Positions 52,691 through 62,119 of a stretch of 64,000 nucleotides of DNA are shown here, in pieces; the first letter of the stretch is position 1, and each line of letters opens with the position of its first letter. The notes under the pieces were generated by a model. That model made no database searches and was not told the DNA's origin. It saw only the letters and a list, made by a program, of their open reading frames with translations. The DNA is from Comamonadaceae bacterium (GTDB taxonomy: Bacteria; Pseudomonadota; Gammaproteobacteria; Burkholderiales; Burkholderiaceae): NCBI GenBank assembly GCA_947374535.1, contig CANCCJ010000005.1:13739-77738 (forward strand), read 5' to 3'. Both the position numbers and the translations under genes were made by a program.

Positions 52691-55369
52691 GTGACTGATT
52701 CTTCTAACAAACCCCTCGACCTCGCCGCCTTAGACAAATTGACCGGCGGAGCCTTCACCGTGTCCACCTCCGCTGACCGCACCGCGCGCTTGCGCGATTG
52801 GCTCGCGAGTCAGCCCACTTTGGAGCAACTGCAAGCCGTCTTTGACGAAATGAGCCACCGAGACAAAGGTGCCGCCAAAGCGTTGCGTGAGAAGCTGGAC
52901 GAACTGCGCCGCAGCAAAGACCAAGATGCCTTGATTGTGGAATGGGCCGCCAAAGGAGAAGCTTTGCGCGATGCTCCCCGTATTCATTTGGGTGACGCCA
53001 TGGGCTGGCAGCGCGATGCCGCCAAAGCTGGAGCACCTTTGTCCCGCGAGCCTTTGGCGGGTTTGAAAACCGCCTTGGCCGAGCGCGTGAAAGCCATTGA
53101 AGATTTGCAACACCAAACCCAAGTGCAGCGCGAAGCCGCTGTGCTACTGGCTCAACGCATTGAAGTGCTGTCCACCAAGCCTTGGCAAGACGCCTTGGCG
53201 CAGCGCACGGCATTGCAGGCCGACTTGGACCGCTGGGTAGCCCAAGCCCAAGCCTTGGCGGCTGATGCCCAATGGTCCAGTGTGGACGCCAAATTTGCCC
53301 CCGCCTTGCAAACCAGCACCCAGCAAGTGCAGGCCGTGTGGACCGCTTTCTGCGAGGCCTTGATGCTGACCGAAGCTGCTGCAGCAGATGCCAGTGCGCC
53401 GCTGCCAGCCGTGCCCGCATGGTCTGACCAAATTCGTGTGGCCCGTGGCGAAGTGTTGCCTCAAGCCGCAGCCCCAGCCAAAGCCCCCAAGCCAGCAGCC
53501 GCTGGCGTGGATGCCACGCGCAAGGTCAAGCCCACGGCTGACAAAGCCGTGGTCGACCAAAAGCGTTTAGAGCTGGCCATGCAAGCAGAGGCTTTGTTCA
53601 AGCCCGTGCCTTTGGCCAAGCCTGCGAAGGCCAAAGTGCCCAAAGCCGACAACGCCGTATCCGTGCAAGAAGCCGTGAATCCAGCGCCAGTGGCAACAAC
53701 GGAGCTTGTTGAGGCTGAGATTGCAAGTGCGCCAGAAGTCGAAGTACAAGCGAGCGCCTCAGAGGCTGCGCCAGTTGCTGAAACTGCACCAGCTGAAGAA
53801 AAGCCAGCTGCAGCCAAAGCCGAAGAGGTGGCCCGCATGCCAGCCATGGGCGGTCGCAAGATGCAAGAAACCTTGCGCAACCTGCGCGAGCAATGGAAAA
53901 AAATCGACAAAGAAGCTGCGCCCAATCCGGCACTGTGGAAGCGCTTTGACAGCGCTTGCAATCGTGCCCATGAAGTGGTGGATGCATGGCTCAAAGAAGC
54001 GCGTGCTCAAACCACCGCCCACAAAGCGCAGCGCTTGGCCTTGATTGAAGAGGTCAAAGCTTGGTCTGTTGAACATGCCAATGGCCCCGACTGGAAAGGC
54101 GTGGCGCGTCAGTTGCACCAATTCGCCCAACGCTGGCGCGACAGTGGCCACTTGAGTGAAAAAATGTTTGCCGAATTGCAGCCCGTTTGGAAGGCTGCCA
54201 TTCATGCCGCACACGAGCCGCTGGAAGTCATGCAAAAAGCCAGCTTGGCCCGTCGCCACGCGCTGATTGCCGAAGCCCAAACTTTGGGTGCTGCGCCGAC
54301 CTTGCGTGTGGACGCCGTCAAAGCCTTGCAACAACGCTGGCAAGAAGAAGCGCATGCGGTGGTGTTGGATCGCAAGCAAGAACAAAAACTGTGGGATGCC
54401 TTCCGTCAACCCATTGATGAGGCCTTTGCTCGCAAGTCCTCCGTGCGTGAGCAATCGCAAGCGGCGTTGACGCCGCACGACAAGGCGGTCCTCGATGCCG
54501 CCAAGGCATTGGAGTCGGCCACGGCCAAAGGCGATGCCTCGGCCATTCGCGCCGCCATGCAAACGCTGGAACAAATGGCACGCGGTGAAGTGGTGGCCCC
54601 AGTGGTTACACCTGTTGAAGACGTCGCTGCGCCTGCTGAACAAGCGCCAGAAGCTGTCGACCAAGCGGATGTCACCCCTGAGTCTTCAGAGCCAGTCGCC
54701 GAAGCTGCCCCCGCCAAGCCCAAAGCTGCACCACGCCCTGTGGTGGCTGTGCGTGGCGATGACCGCCCAGGCCAAAAACGCGCCGAAGCAGCACCTGCTG
54801 GACGCGGTCGCGATGGCAAGCCCAGTGGCAAGTTTGGCGACAAGCCAGGCTTTGGCCGCGATGGCAAACCGTCACGCGATGCGGGGCGCGAGGGTTTTGC
54901 TCCGCGTGGTCCACGTTTGGGTGACGCGGCTTTCCGCGCCCAACGCTTTGCTTTGGAGTCGGCGCAAGATGCACTGCGTCGCTTGGCCGCACATGCCCAC
55001 GGCGAGGTGCTGACCCAACTCATGCACGCATGGGAAAAGCGCGATGCCTCGCAATTGCCTGCGGCGCAAGCGATTGGCAGCAAGTTGTCACCTGCACAAC
55101 GCAGCCAATGGGTGCAAGCTGTCTCGGCCCAGCCGCAAGGCGACGCGGTCACGCCCTTGCTGCGCTTGGAAGTTGCTGCTGATCTGCCAACGCCTGCCGC
55201 ACAGATGGATGCCCGCCGTGCTTTGCAGCTGCAAATGCTCACACGTCGCAACGACCCATCGCCACAAATGACATGGGCTGCTGACGCAGCACAAGTTCTG
55301 GGTGGTGCTTATGACGAAGCAGCGGCGCGTCGTTTGCAAGCCGCGCTCAAGGTCTTGCTCAAGCGCTAA
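52691..55369 (+). CDS. large DUF349 protein
   Basis: An 892-residue protein starting at GTG 52691. It contains two DUF349-like helical segments, at about 390-470 (LRNLREQWKKIDKEAAPNPALWKRFDSACNRAHEVV) and about 530-600 (LQQRWQEEAHAVVLDRKQEQKLWDAFRQPIDEAF). Ala/Pro/Glu-rich low-complexity regions lie at 220-385 and 620-680, and a Gly/Arg/Lys segment (GRGRDGKPSGKFGDKPG and GFGRDGKPSRDAGREG) at 690-740. The family is of unknown function; it looks like a cytoplasmic, mostly helical protein with basic repeats that could bind nucleic acid. Divergent from the transglycosylase gene. Confidence 0.85.
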   Translation: MTDSSNKPLDLAALDKLTGGAFTVSTSADRTARLRDWLASQPTLEQLQAVFDEMSHRDKGAAKALREKLDELRRSKDQDALIVEWAAKGEALRDAPRIHLGDAMGWQRDAAKAGAPLSREPLAGLKTALAERVKAIEDLQHQTQVQREAAVLLAQRIEVLSTKPWQDALAQRTALQADLDRWVAQAQALAADAQWSSVDAKFAPALQTSTQQVQAVWTAFCEALMLTEAAAADASAPLPAVPAWSDQIRVARGEVLPQAAAPAKAPKPAAAGVDATRKVKPTADKAVVDQKRLELAMQAEALFKPVPLAKPAKAKVPKADNAVSVQEAVNPAPVATTELVEAEIASAPEVEVQASASEAAPVAETAPAEEKPAAAKAEEVARMPAMGGRKMQETLRNLREQWKKIDKEAAPNPALWKRFDSACNRAHEVVDAWLKEARAQTTAHKAQRLALIEEVKAWSVEHANGPDWKGVARQLHQFAQRWRDSGHLSEKMFAELQPVWKAAIHAAHEPLEVMQKASLARRHALIAEAQTLGAAPTLRVDAVKALQQRWQEEAHAVVLDRKQEQKLWDAFRQPIDEAFARKSSVREQSQAALTPHDKAVLDAAKALESATAKGDASAIRAAMQTLEQMARGEVVAPVVTPVEDVAAPAEQAPEAVDQADVTPESSEPVAEAAPAKPKAAPRPVVAVRGDDRPGQKRAEAAPAGRGRDGKPSGKFGDKPGFGRDGKPSRDAGREGFAPRGPRLGDAAFRAQRFALESAQDALRRLAAHAHGEVLTQLMHAWEKRDASQLPAAQAIGSKLSPAQRSQWVQAVSAQPQGDAVTPLLRLEVAADLPTPAAQMDARRALQLQMLTRRNDPSPQMTWAADAAQVLGGAYDEAAARRLQAALKVLLKR

Positions 55370-56202
55370 GCAGTGCTGAGTGGCAAGCGACAAAGCCCCC
55401 TTGTAGGGCTTTGTGCTGTGTGCCGCAACCAGCTCAGCACTTCGAGGCGCGGTGGTTTAGTGTCTGCATCCCAGTCGCTCAGCACCCAACGGCTTAAGCC
55501 ATCGCCCAACGCATGCATTGCCGGCTTGTGGGTGTGGCCGTGCAACAGCACTTGCGCGTCTGCGGCATTCAGCCACGCGATGGCGGCTTGGGTGTCTACG
55601 TCGGCATAGCCAACGAAACTGGGGTCGTTGGTGTGGCTTTGTTTGCGCGCCTCGCTTTGGTGGCGAACATTGCGCGCATAGGCTTGGCGTTCGACCAAAG
55701 GTTTCGCCAAAAACGCAGCTTGCCATTCGGGTTGCCGTACTTGAGCGCGAAACGCCAAGTAGTCGTGGTCGTCTAAGCACAGGGCATCGCCGTGGCTGAG
55801 CAAGATGCGTAAGTGTTCTGACTTGCTAGCAACAAGGTCCAGCACCGTGGGGTCACTTAAGGTTTGCATGCCGGTGGCTTTGCGCAAATCGTGGCCCACC
55901 AGAAAGTCGCGGTTGCCGCACATGAAGTAGACAGGGATACGTTGCGCCGTGGCTTTGAGCACAGCCACGCATTGCAAGGCGAAGGGGTCTTGGGTGTCGT
56001 CACCCACCCACACCTCAAACAAGTCGCCCAAGATGAAGAGGGCGTCTGCAGGCGTGTGCGCCATGTGCCCAGCCCACGCCTCAAAGGTGGTGGGCTCGCT
56101 GGCGTCTAGGTGCAGGTCAGAGATGAAGTCGACGCGCTGCCATTGCTGGGGTGCTTGTATGCGGGGTACAGGCAGGCTAAGCGGGGGAGGCAGCGTCGAC
56201 AC
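55366..56202 (-). CDS. lpxH: UDP-2,3-diacylglucosamine diphosphatase
   Basis: A 278-residue metallophosphoesterase that makes lipid X in lipid A synthesis. RVDFISDLHLDASEP (DLH metal motif), LFILGDLFEVWVGDDTQDP, YFMCGNRDFLVGHDL, LLSHGDALCLDDHDY and LLHGHTHKPAMH are all present in the LpxH order. It is last in the TPR-ppiA-ppiB-lpxH operon, 5 nt after ppiB, and overlaps the convergent DUF349 gene by 4 nt. Confidence 0.95.
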   Translation of the reverse strand: MSTLPPPLSLPVPRIQAPQQWQRVDFISDLHLDASEPTTFEAWAGHMAHTPADALFILGDLFEVWVGDDTQDPFALQCVAVLKATAQRIPVYFMCGNRDFLVGHDLRKATGMQTLSDPTVLDLVASKSEHLRILLSHGDALCLDDHDYLAFRAQVRQPEWQAAFLAKPLVERQAYARNVRHQSEARKQSHTNDPSFVGYADVDTQAAIAWLNAADAQVLLHGHTHKPAMHALGDGLSRWVLSDWDADTKPPRLEVLSWLRHTAQSPTRGLCRLPLSTA

Positions 56203-56207
56203 AGGGT

Positions 56208-56714
56208 TTAAAGCGCGACGGCTTTTTCGATGACCACGTCTTCTTTTGGCACATCGTCATGGAAGCCTTTGCGGCCCGTTTTGACGGCAGCGATTTTGTC
56301 GACCACGTCATTGCCACTGACCACTTTGCCGAAGACGGCATAGCCCCAGCCTTGCATGCTGGGTGCTTTGTGGTTTAAGAAGTCGTTGTCGGCCACGTTG
56401 ATAAAGAACTGGGCGGTGGCTGAGTGTGGGTCAGACGTGCGGGCCATAGCCAGCGTGTAGTGGTTGTTTTTGAGGCCGTTGTTGGCTTCGTTTTCAATCG
56501 GCTCGTCGCATTCTTTTTGCGTCATGCCGGGCTCAAAACCGCCGCCTTGCACCATGAAGCCAGGAATCACGCGGTGAAAAATGGTTTTGTCGTAGTGACC
56601 TTTGTTCACGTAATGCAGGAAGTTTTCGGTGCACTTAGGGGCTTTTTCAGCATCGAGTTCGATGGTGATGACGCCGTGGTCCAAGATGTGCAGTTCGACT
56701 TGTGGGTTGCTCAT
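56208..56714 (-). CDS. ppiB: peptidyl-prolyl cis-trans isomerase B (cytoplasmic cyclophilin)
   Basis: A 168-residue cyclophilin without signal peptide. Core: [38 protein letters not shown], then [27 protein letters not shown] and [18 protein letters not shown], including the active-site Arg of [13 protein letters not shown] and the SATAQFFIN stretch. It lies 51 nt after ppiA. Confidence 0.95.
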   Translation of the reverse strand: MSNPQVELHILDHGVITIELDAEKAPKCTENFLHYVNKGHYDKTIFHRVIPGFMVQGGGFEPGMTQKECDEPIENEANNGLKNNHYTLAMARTSDPHSATAQFFINVADNDFLNHKAPSMQGWGYAVFGKVVSGNDVVDKIAAVKTGRKGFHDDVPKEDVVIEKAVAL

Positions 56715-56765
56715 GGTGTGTTTCCTTGATTGCTAAATGGAGTGGTGTGTGACGCCAGTGCGTGC

Positions 56766-57368
56766 TCAAAGCACGGTGGCTGATTGGATGACGATGGGAG
56801 TACGCGGTACATCGGATGGGAAAGGTCCGCCGAAGCCAGTTTGTACGCTTTTGATTTTGGTGATGGTGTCCATGCCGGAGATCACTTTGCCAAACACGGT
56901 GTAGCCGGGCTGCTGTGGGCTTGGGTCAAGAAAGCCGTTGTCCACCACGTTGATGAAAAACTGTGCCGTGGCCGAGTTGGGCGCATTGGTGCGTGCCATG
57001 GCAATGGTGCCTACGGTGTTGCGTGGGCCGCCTTTGGCCAAGGCTTCGCGTCCTTCGTGCTCAACGGGGGGGCGTGTACGGCGCTCGATGTAGCGCTGGT
57101 CGTAGCCCCCACCTTGCACCATGAAATTGCCAATCACGCGGTGAAAAATTGTGCCGTCGTAATGTTTGTCACGCACGTATTGCAAAAAGTTGTCCACGGT
57201 TTTGGGTGCTTTGTCGGGGTAGACCTCGACCACAAATTCGCCAGCGTTGGTGACGAACTTCACACGCGGCGCATCTTGGGCGATGGCGCTGTGAGTCATG
57301 CCCGCAAAGGCGAGGGCACAAAAGCTAATTTTGCAAAGTGCGCGGCGTGTCAAGAAAGAAAGTGTCAT
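56766..57368 (-). CDS. ppiA: periplasmic peptidyl-prolyl cis-trans isomerase (cyclophilin)
   Basis: A 200-residue cyclophilin with an N-terminal signal peptide (SFLTRRALCKISFCALAFAG to HSAIAQDAPRV). Core: [82 protein letters not shown]. It assists folding in the periplasm. It overlaps the TPR gene by 4 nt and is the second gene of the operon; it is a close paralogue of the cytoplasmic ppiB next to it. Confidence 0.94.
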   Translation of the reverse strand: MTLSFLTRRALCKISFCALAFAGMTHSAIAQDAPRVKFVTNAGEFVVEVYPDKAPKTVDNFLQYVRDKHYDGTIFHRVIGNFMVQGGGYDQRYIERRTRPPVEHEGREALAKGGPRNTVGTIAMARTNAPNSATAQFFINVVDNGFLDPSPQQPGYTVFGKVISGMDTITKIKSVQTGFGGPFPSDVPRTPIVIQSATVL

Positions 57369-58030
57369 GGTTTGCCTTGGGTAATTGCGAGGACAGGTTT
57401 GAGGCGCTCGATTTTTTGGGCGGGTTGGCTCAGTTTGGGCTCAGCGGCCAAAGCGCGTTCATACGATTGACGAGCCATGTTGACCAACAAGTCGCCCATG
57501 TTTTCGTGAGCGGCGGCGTAATTGGGGTTGTCACGCAAGGCCGCATCCAGCGAGGCTTTGGCGCTTGGGTAGTCACCCTTGGCTGCGTAGAGCACGCCTA
57601 GGTTGTTGTGCGGTTCAGCCAGCTCTGGGTATTCTTGCGTGAGGCCGAGGTAGACCTGCAAAGCCATGTCGGGTTGACCAAGTTGCTCAAAGATGAAGCC
57701 TTGCCAAAACCGCATTTGCGGGTCGCGCGGGTTGGTAGCCAAAGCCTTGTTAACCACCAGCAAGGCTTGTGGGTACTTGGCTTGGCGCAGCAATTTACGC
57801 ACATCGTTATGCGGGGTGCTGATGACGGTGGGCAGGGTCGATTGGCCTGGTTGCCACTCCATGGCCTCGACGCTTTGGGCGTGGCTAGTACCCACTGACG
57901 TACCAGCCAGCGCCAAACCCAGTGCGAAGCAACGCAAGCTGTGGCGATCCCAAAGCGAGGGTGTGCGGCCTTGGGGGACTGCAAGCAGTGCCAAGGGCTG
58001 GGCTTTAGGGGGCGTGTGAGGGTTTGTCAT
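57365..58030 (-). CDS. TPR-repeat protein
   Basis: A 221-residue protein. Its N-terminus includes a hydrophobic stretch SLRCFALGLALAGTSVGTSHAQ (52-73 counting upstream codons) that looks like an internal signal or anchor, preceded by a basic region. TPR units follow: LLRQAKYPQALLVVNKALATNPRD, FIFEQLGQPDMALQVYLGLTQEYPE, LGVLYAAKGDYPSAKASLDAALRDNPN and MGDLLVNMARQSYERALAAEP. Likely periplasmic scaffold. The ATG at 58030 is chosen; it is first in the operon, divergent from cysS with a 102-bp spacer. Confidence 0.85.
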   Translation of the reverse strand: MTNPHTPPKAQPLALLAVPQGRTPSLWDRHSLRCFALGLALAGTSVGTSHAQSVEAMEWQPGQSTLPTVISTPHNDVRKLLRQAKYPQALLVVNKALATNPRDPQMRFWQGFIFEQLGQPDMALQVYLGLTQEYPELAEPHNNLGVLYAAKGDYPSAKASLDAALRDNPNYAAAHENMGDLLVNMARQSYERALAAEPKLSQPAQKIERLKPVLAITQGKP

Positions 58031-58132
58031 GTGCTTTGTATACTGGAGACATTGTAAAACAGAGGGTCTGGACGACTCTTTGGCTTTCACCTCATTACCG
58101 ACCCTTCATTGCGGTCTTCTCTCGATTCACTC

Positions 58133-59506
58133 ATGACGCTTCGCATTCACAACACGCTCACGCGTGCGCTGGAAGATTTTTCGCCGCTCGAACCTGGGCA
58201 CGTGCGCATGTACGTGTGCGGCATGACCGTCTACGACTTGTGCCATTTGGGTCATGCCCGTTCGATGGTGGCGTTTGACGTGGTGCAACGCTGGCTCAAG
58301 GCCATTGGCTACCGCGTGACATATGTGCGCACCATCACCGACATCGACGACAAGATCATCAAGCGCTCGCTGGAAAACGGCGAAACCGTGCGTGGCCTGA
58401 CCGATCGCATGATTGATGCGCTGCACCAAGACGCTGATGCCTTGGGGATTGAGCGCCCCACGCACGAGCCCCGTGCGATGGACTACGTGCCGCAAATGCT
58501 GGCCATGATTGGCACTTTGCAAGACAAAGGCTTGGCCTATCAAGCCAGCAACGGCGATGTGAACTATGCCGTGCGGAAATTTGCAGGCTACGGCAAGCTA
58601 TCTGGAAAGTCTTTGGATGAGTTGCAAGCAGGCGAGCGCGTGGCGGTGGACGACGGCAAGCAAGACCCACTCGACTTTGTGCTGTGGAAATCGGCCAAAG
58701 AGAGCGAGCCCGAAGAAGTGAAGTGGGCCAGCCCCTTTGGTGCAGGCCGCCCAGGCTGGCACATCGAGTGCTCGGCCATGAGTTGCGAAATGCTGGGCCA
58801 AAGTTTTGACATCCACGGCGGCGGTGCAGACTTGCAGTTCCCGCACCATGAAAACGAAATTGCCCAAAGCGAAGGCGCGAATGGCCAAAAAATGGCCAGC
58901 GTTTGGATGCACAACGGTTTCATCAATGTGGACAACGAAAAAATGTCCAAGAGCTTGGGCAACTTCTTCACTATCCGTGATGTGTTGAAAGAATTTGATG
59001 CTGAAACCGTGCGTTTCTTTGTCGTGCGCAGCCACTACCGCAGCCAGCTCAACTACAGCGATGTGCATTTGAACGACGCCCGTGGTGCGCTCAAACGCCT
59101 TTACACCGCGCTGGGCACCGTCACCCCCGATGAGGTCAAGATTGACTGGGCCGAGCCGCACGCCGCGCGTTTCAAAGCCGCGATGGACGAAGACTTTGGC
59201 ACGCCCGAAGCCGTGGCTGTGTTGTTTGAACTCGCTGGTGAGGTCAACCGCACGGGCTCGACGCAGACGGCCGGCTTGCTCAAAGCCTTGGGCGGTGTGT
59301 TGGGTCTGTTGCAAGACGACCCCAAAACCTTTGCCCAAGCGGGTGCGGCTGTGGACGAAGTCGCCATTCAAGCCCAAATCGCCGCCCGCGCAACCGCCAA
59401 AGCAGCCAAAAATTTTGCCGAGGCTGATCGCATTCGACAAGCCTTGGCTGCCGAAGGGATCGTGCTCAAAGATTCCCCTACCGGCACGACGTGGGAGCGT
59501 GGCTAA
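58133..59506 (+). CDS. cysS: cysteinyl-tRNA synthetase
   Basis: A 457-residue class I synthetase. [20 protein letters not shown] contains the zinc Cys and the HIGH-type motif (HLGH); [14 protein letters not shown] provides the other zinc ligands, [18 protein letters not shown] the His ligands, and [14 protein letters not shown] is the KMSKS loop. The helical C-terminal domain ends with [25 protein letters not shown]. The ATG at 58133 gives the standard start [16 protein letters not shown]. Confidence 0.98.
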   Translation: MTLRIHNTLTRALEDFSPLEPGHVRMYVCGMTVYDLCHLGHARSMVAFDVVQRWLKAIGYRVTYVRTITDIDDKIIKRSLENGETVRGLTDRMIDALHQDADALGIERPTHEPRAMDYVPQMLAMIGTLQDKGLAYQASNGDVNYAVRKFAGYGKLSGKSLDELQAGERVAVDDGKQDPLDFVLWKSAKESEPEEVKWASPFGAGRPGWHIECSAMSCEMLGQSFDIHGGGADLQFPHHENEIAQSEGANGQKMASVWMHNGFINVDNEKMSKSLGNFFTIRDVLKEFDAETVRFFVVRSHYRSQLNYSDVHLNDARGALKRLYTALGTVTPDEVKIDWAEPHAARFKAAMDEDFGTPEAVAVLFELAGEVNRTGSTQTAGLLKALGGVLGLLQDDPKTFAQAGAAVDEVAIQAQIAARATAKAAKNFAEADRIRQALAAEGIVLKDSPTGTTWERG

Positions 59507-60154
59507 TTGCTAGTCAACAAAGAAAAAATCACCATCGCCACGCCCGAGTATTGGGTGGAGGCGTGCAAACACTTGGTCAAAAAAGATCGGGTGATGAAGC
59601 GTCTTATCCCGCAGTTTGGCGAGGCCTCTTTGCAGTCACGCGGCGATGCGTTCGTCACGCTGGCGCGCAGCATCGTGGGTCAGCAAATTTCGGTCAAGGC
59701 GGCTCAAACCGTGTGGGACCGTTTCGCATTGTTGCCACGCAAAATCACGCCTGCCAATGTGCTCAAGCTCAAGGTGGACGACATGCGTGCCGCGGGTTTG
59801 TCTGCCCGCAAGGTGGAATACATCGTCGATTTGGCGCTGCACTTTGACAACGGCGCTTTGCATGTGAAGAAGTGGTCCGAGATGACGGACGACGCCATCA
59901 TCGAAGAGTTGGTGGCCATTCGCGGCATAGGCCGTTGGACGGCGGAGATGTTTCTGATCTTCCACCTGATGCGTCCCAACGTGTTGCCGCTGGACGATAT
60001 GGGTTTGATCAATGGCATCAGCCATAACTATTTTTCAGGTGAGGCGGTCAGTCGCAGCGAGGCCCGCGAGGTGGCTGCGGCTTGGGCGCCTTATTGCAGC
60101 GTGGCGACTTGGTATATTTGGCGCTCGCTAGATCCGCTGCCAGTGGAATACTGA
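59507..60154 (+). CDS. DNA-3-methyladenine glycosylase II (AlkA-like, HhH-GPD)
   Basis: A 215-residue helix-hairpin-helix DNA glycosylase. The core is IVGQQISVKAAQTVW, RAAGLSARKVEYIVDLA, LVAIRGIGRWTAEMFLIFHLMRPNVLPLDDMGLINGI; the HhH is AIRGIGRWTA, and the Asp in PLDDMG is the catalytic residue. It removes alkylated bases. It lacks the AlkA N-terminal domain, like the short AlkA/Mag-type enzymes. It starts at TTG directly after the cysS stop, so is co-translated. Confidence 0.9.
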   Translation: MLVNKEKITIATPEYWVEACKHLVKKDRVMKRLIPQFGEASLQSRGDAFVTLARSIVGQQISVKAAQTVWDRFALLPRKITPANVLKLKVDDMRAAGLSARKVEYIVDLALHFDNGALHVKKWSEMTDDAIIEELVAIRGIGRWTAEMFLIFHLMRPNVLPLDDMGLINGISHNYFSGEAVSRSEAREVAAAWAPYCSVATWYIWRSLDPLPVEY

Positions 60155-60174
60155 GCCGCTAAGGAGTAATGATT

Positions 60175-60249
60175 TTGGCTAAGAAAACTTTCCTCGACTT
60201 TGAACAACCGATTGCTGAACTTGAAGGCAAGATCGACGAGCTGCGCTAG
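60175..60249 (+). other. accA: 5' fragment of accA ending at an in-frame amber codon
   Basis: AAGGAG at 60161 followed by TTG at 60175 opens MAKKTFLDFEQPIAELEGKI, then DELR and TAG at 60247-60249. This is the conserved AccA N-terminus, in frame with the main AccA reading frame that resumes at 60250. The codon before the break in relatives is normally Tyr (LRYV...), one base from TAG. Confidence 0.85.
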
Positions 60250-61152
60250 GTGCATAGCGAGTCAGCGGTTGATATTTCTGACGAGATTGAGCAGCTCAGC
60301 AAGAAGAGCTTGCAGCTGACCAAAGAAATTTACAGCGACCTCACGCCTTGGCAAATCACCAAGATTGCGCGTCATGCTGAGCGTCCTTACACGCTCGACT
60401 ACATCAATGACATCTTCACCGACTTTGTGGAAATGCACGGAGACCGCCACTTTGCTGATGACATGAGCATCGTGGGTGGCTTGGCCCGCTTTAACGGCAA
60501 CGCCTGCATGGTGCTGGGTCAACAAAAAGGTCGCGACACCAAAGAACGCGCCTTGCGTAACTTTGGCATGAGCAAGCCAGAGGGTTATCGCAAAGCTTTG
60601 CGTTTGATGAAGACCGCCGAGAAGTTCAAGTTGCCCGTGTTCACCTTTGTGGACACGCCCGGCGCTTACCCCGGCATTGACGCTGAAGAGCGCAGCCAGT
60701 CTGAGGCGATTGGCCGCAATATTTTTGAAATGGCCCAACTCGAAGTGCCCATCATCACCACCATCATTGGTGAAGGTGGCTCGGGCGGTGCGCTGGCCAT
60801 CAGCGTGGCTGACCAAGTGTTGATGCTGCAGTACTCGGTGTATTCGGTCATCAGCCCAGAAGGCTGCGCTTCGATTTTGTGGAAAACCTCAGACCGCGCC
60901 GAAGATGCGGCCGAGCAACTGGGCATCACCGCGCATCGCCTCAAAGCTTTGGGCTTGGTCGACAAAATCGTGAACGAGCCAGTGGGTGGCGCACACCGTG
61001 ACCCCAAGCAAATGGCTGCTCAGCTCAAGCGCGGTTTGAACGATGCATGGCGCCAAGTGACCGACATGAAGGTCAAAGAGCTGCTCGACAAGCGTTACGA
61101 GCGTCTGCAAAGCTATGGCCGTTACACCGACACCAAAGCTGACGCCCGCTAA
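60250..61152 (+). CDS. accA: acetyl-CoA carboxylase carboxyltransferase subunit alpha, downstream part after an amber codon
   Basis: The 300-residue open frame starting GTG directly after the TAG holds nearly all of Acc[122 protein letters not shown] and [20 protein letters not shown]. AccA with AccD transfers the carboxyl group to acetyl-CoA in the first step of fatty acid synthesis. The normal protein begins 24 codons earlier. The GTG may serve as a restart; a sequencing error is the alternative. It overlaps tilS by 38 nt. Confidence 0.88.
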   Translation: MHSESAVDISDEIEQLSKKSLQLTKEIYSDLTPWQITKIARHAERPYTLDYINDIFTDFVEMHGDRHFADDMSIVGGLARFNGNACMVLGQQKGRDTKERALRNFGMSKPEGYRKALRLMKTAEKFKLPVFTFVDTPGAYPGIDAEERSQSEAIGRNIFEMAQLEVPIITTIIGEGGSGGALAISVADQVLMLQYSVYSVISPEGCASILWKTSDRAEDAAEQLGITAHRLKALGLVDKIVNEPVGGAHRDPKQMAAQLKRGLNDAWRQVTDMKVKELLDKRYERLQSYGRYTDTKADAR

Positions 61153-62083
61153 CTTTCCCTCGCTGGACGCGCTCCAGCACCTTGAGGCCTTCGCCGTTGC
61201 ACTCAGCGGCGGGGCCGATTCCACCGCTTTGCTCATGGCTTGTGCCACCCGTTGGCCGAGCAGGGTGCATGCTGTCCATGTGCACCACGGCCTGCAAGTC
61301 GCTGCCGATGGTTTTGAGGCGCATTGCGTAGACTTGTGCCGCCGCTTGAATGTGCCACTGGTGGTACAGCGTGTGGACGCCGCACATGTCGCAGGTGAAA
61401 GCCCAGAAGACGCTGCCCGCCAAGCCCGCTACCGCGCGTTGGCTGAGGCCCTGCAACACAACTGGGGCGGGCAAATCAAGCACATGGCCTTGGCCCAACA
61501 TGCAGATGACCAAGTCGAAACCTTGTTGCTGGCGCTCTCGCGCGGCGCGGGCTTACCCGGCCTGGCGTGCATGCCCAAAGTGGCTGAGCGTCACGGCGTG
61601 ACCTATCACCGTCCTTGGTTGGATGTGCCGGGGCCTGTTTTGCGCGATGCCTTGCTAGCAGCGGGTGAGGCGTGGGTGGAAGATCCGACCAACTCAGACA
61701 CGCGCTACACGCGTAACCGCATTCGCGCCGAGTTGTTGCCGGTGGTTGCGCGTGCGTTCCCGTCGTTCAGGCAAACTTTTGCACGCAGCGCTTCGCATGC
61801 GGCACAGGCGCAAACGCTGTTGCAAGAGGTGGCTGAGCAAGATTTGCAGCAAGTGGGTCATCCACCATCCATCCATGCCCTGCAGCAACTCAGCGAGGCG
61901 CGGCAGTCCAACGTGTTGCGCCATTGGCTGGCACTCGAGCACTCTCAAGCCAGTGCGGCCCAATTGCGAGCGCTGATGGTGCAAATTAAAGCTTGCACCA
62001 CACGCGGCCACCACATTGACATCAAGGTGGGGCGAGGGTTTGTGAGGCGCGATGGCGCAGTGTTGCGTTGCTACAATCTGTAG
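61115..62083 (+). CDS. tilS: tRNA(Ile)-lysidine synthase
   Basis: A 322-residue ATP-PP-loop enzyme that converts C34 of tRNA-Ile(CAU) to lysidine. The P-loop reads [53 protein letters not shown] and [29 protein letters not shown] are conserved, and [26 protein letters not shown] is the tRNA-binding DxTN(x)RN segment. The C-terminal domain is short, so it resembles compact proteobacterial versions. The ATG at 61115 lies inside accA. Confidence 0.93.
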   Translation: MAVTPTPKLTPANFPSLDALQHLEAFAVALSGGADSTALLMACATRWPSRVHAVHVHHGLQVAADGFEAHCVDLCRRLNVPLVVQRVDAAHVAGESPEDAARQARYRALAEALQHNWGGQIKHMALAQHADDQVETLLLALSRGAGLPGLACMPKVAERHGVTYHRPWLDVPGPVLRDALLAAGEAWVEDPTNSDTRYTRNRIRAELLPVVARAFPSFRQTFARSASHAAQAQTLLQEVAEQDLQQVGHPPSIHALQQLSEARQSNVLRHWLALEHSQASAAQLRALMVQIKACTTRGHHIDIKVGRGFVRRDGAVLRCYNL

Positions 62084-62119
62084 GTTTTTTTGCCCATAAC
62101 ACAACATTTTTAAAGAAAT

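Noticed and set aside
53759..54664. 301-codon minus frame and overlapping long frames inside the DUF349 gene
   Set aside because: High GC third positions of the plus-strand gene leave several frames open; no domain or start signal.
58598..59440. 280-codon minus frame
   Set aside because: Antisense of cysS, which carries all class I synthetase motifs.
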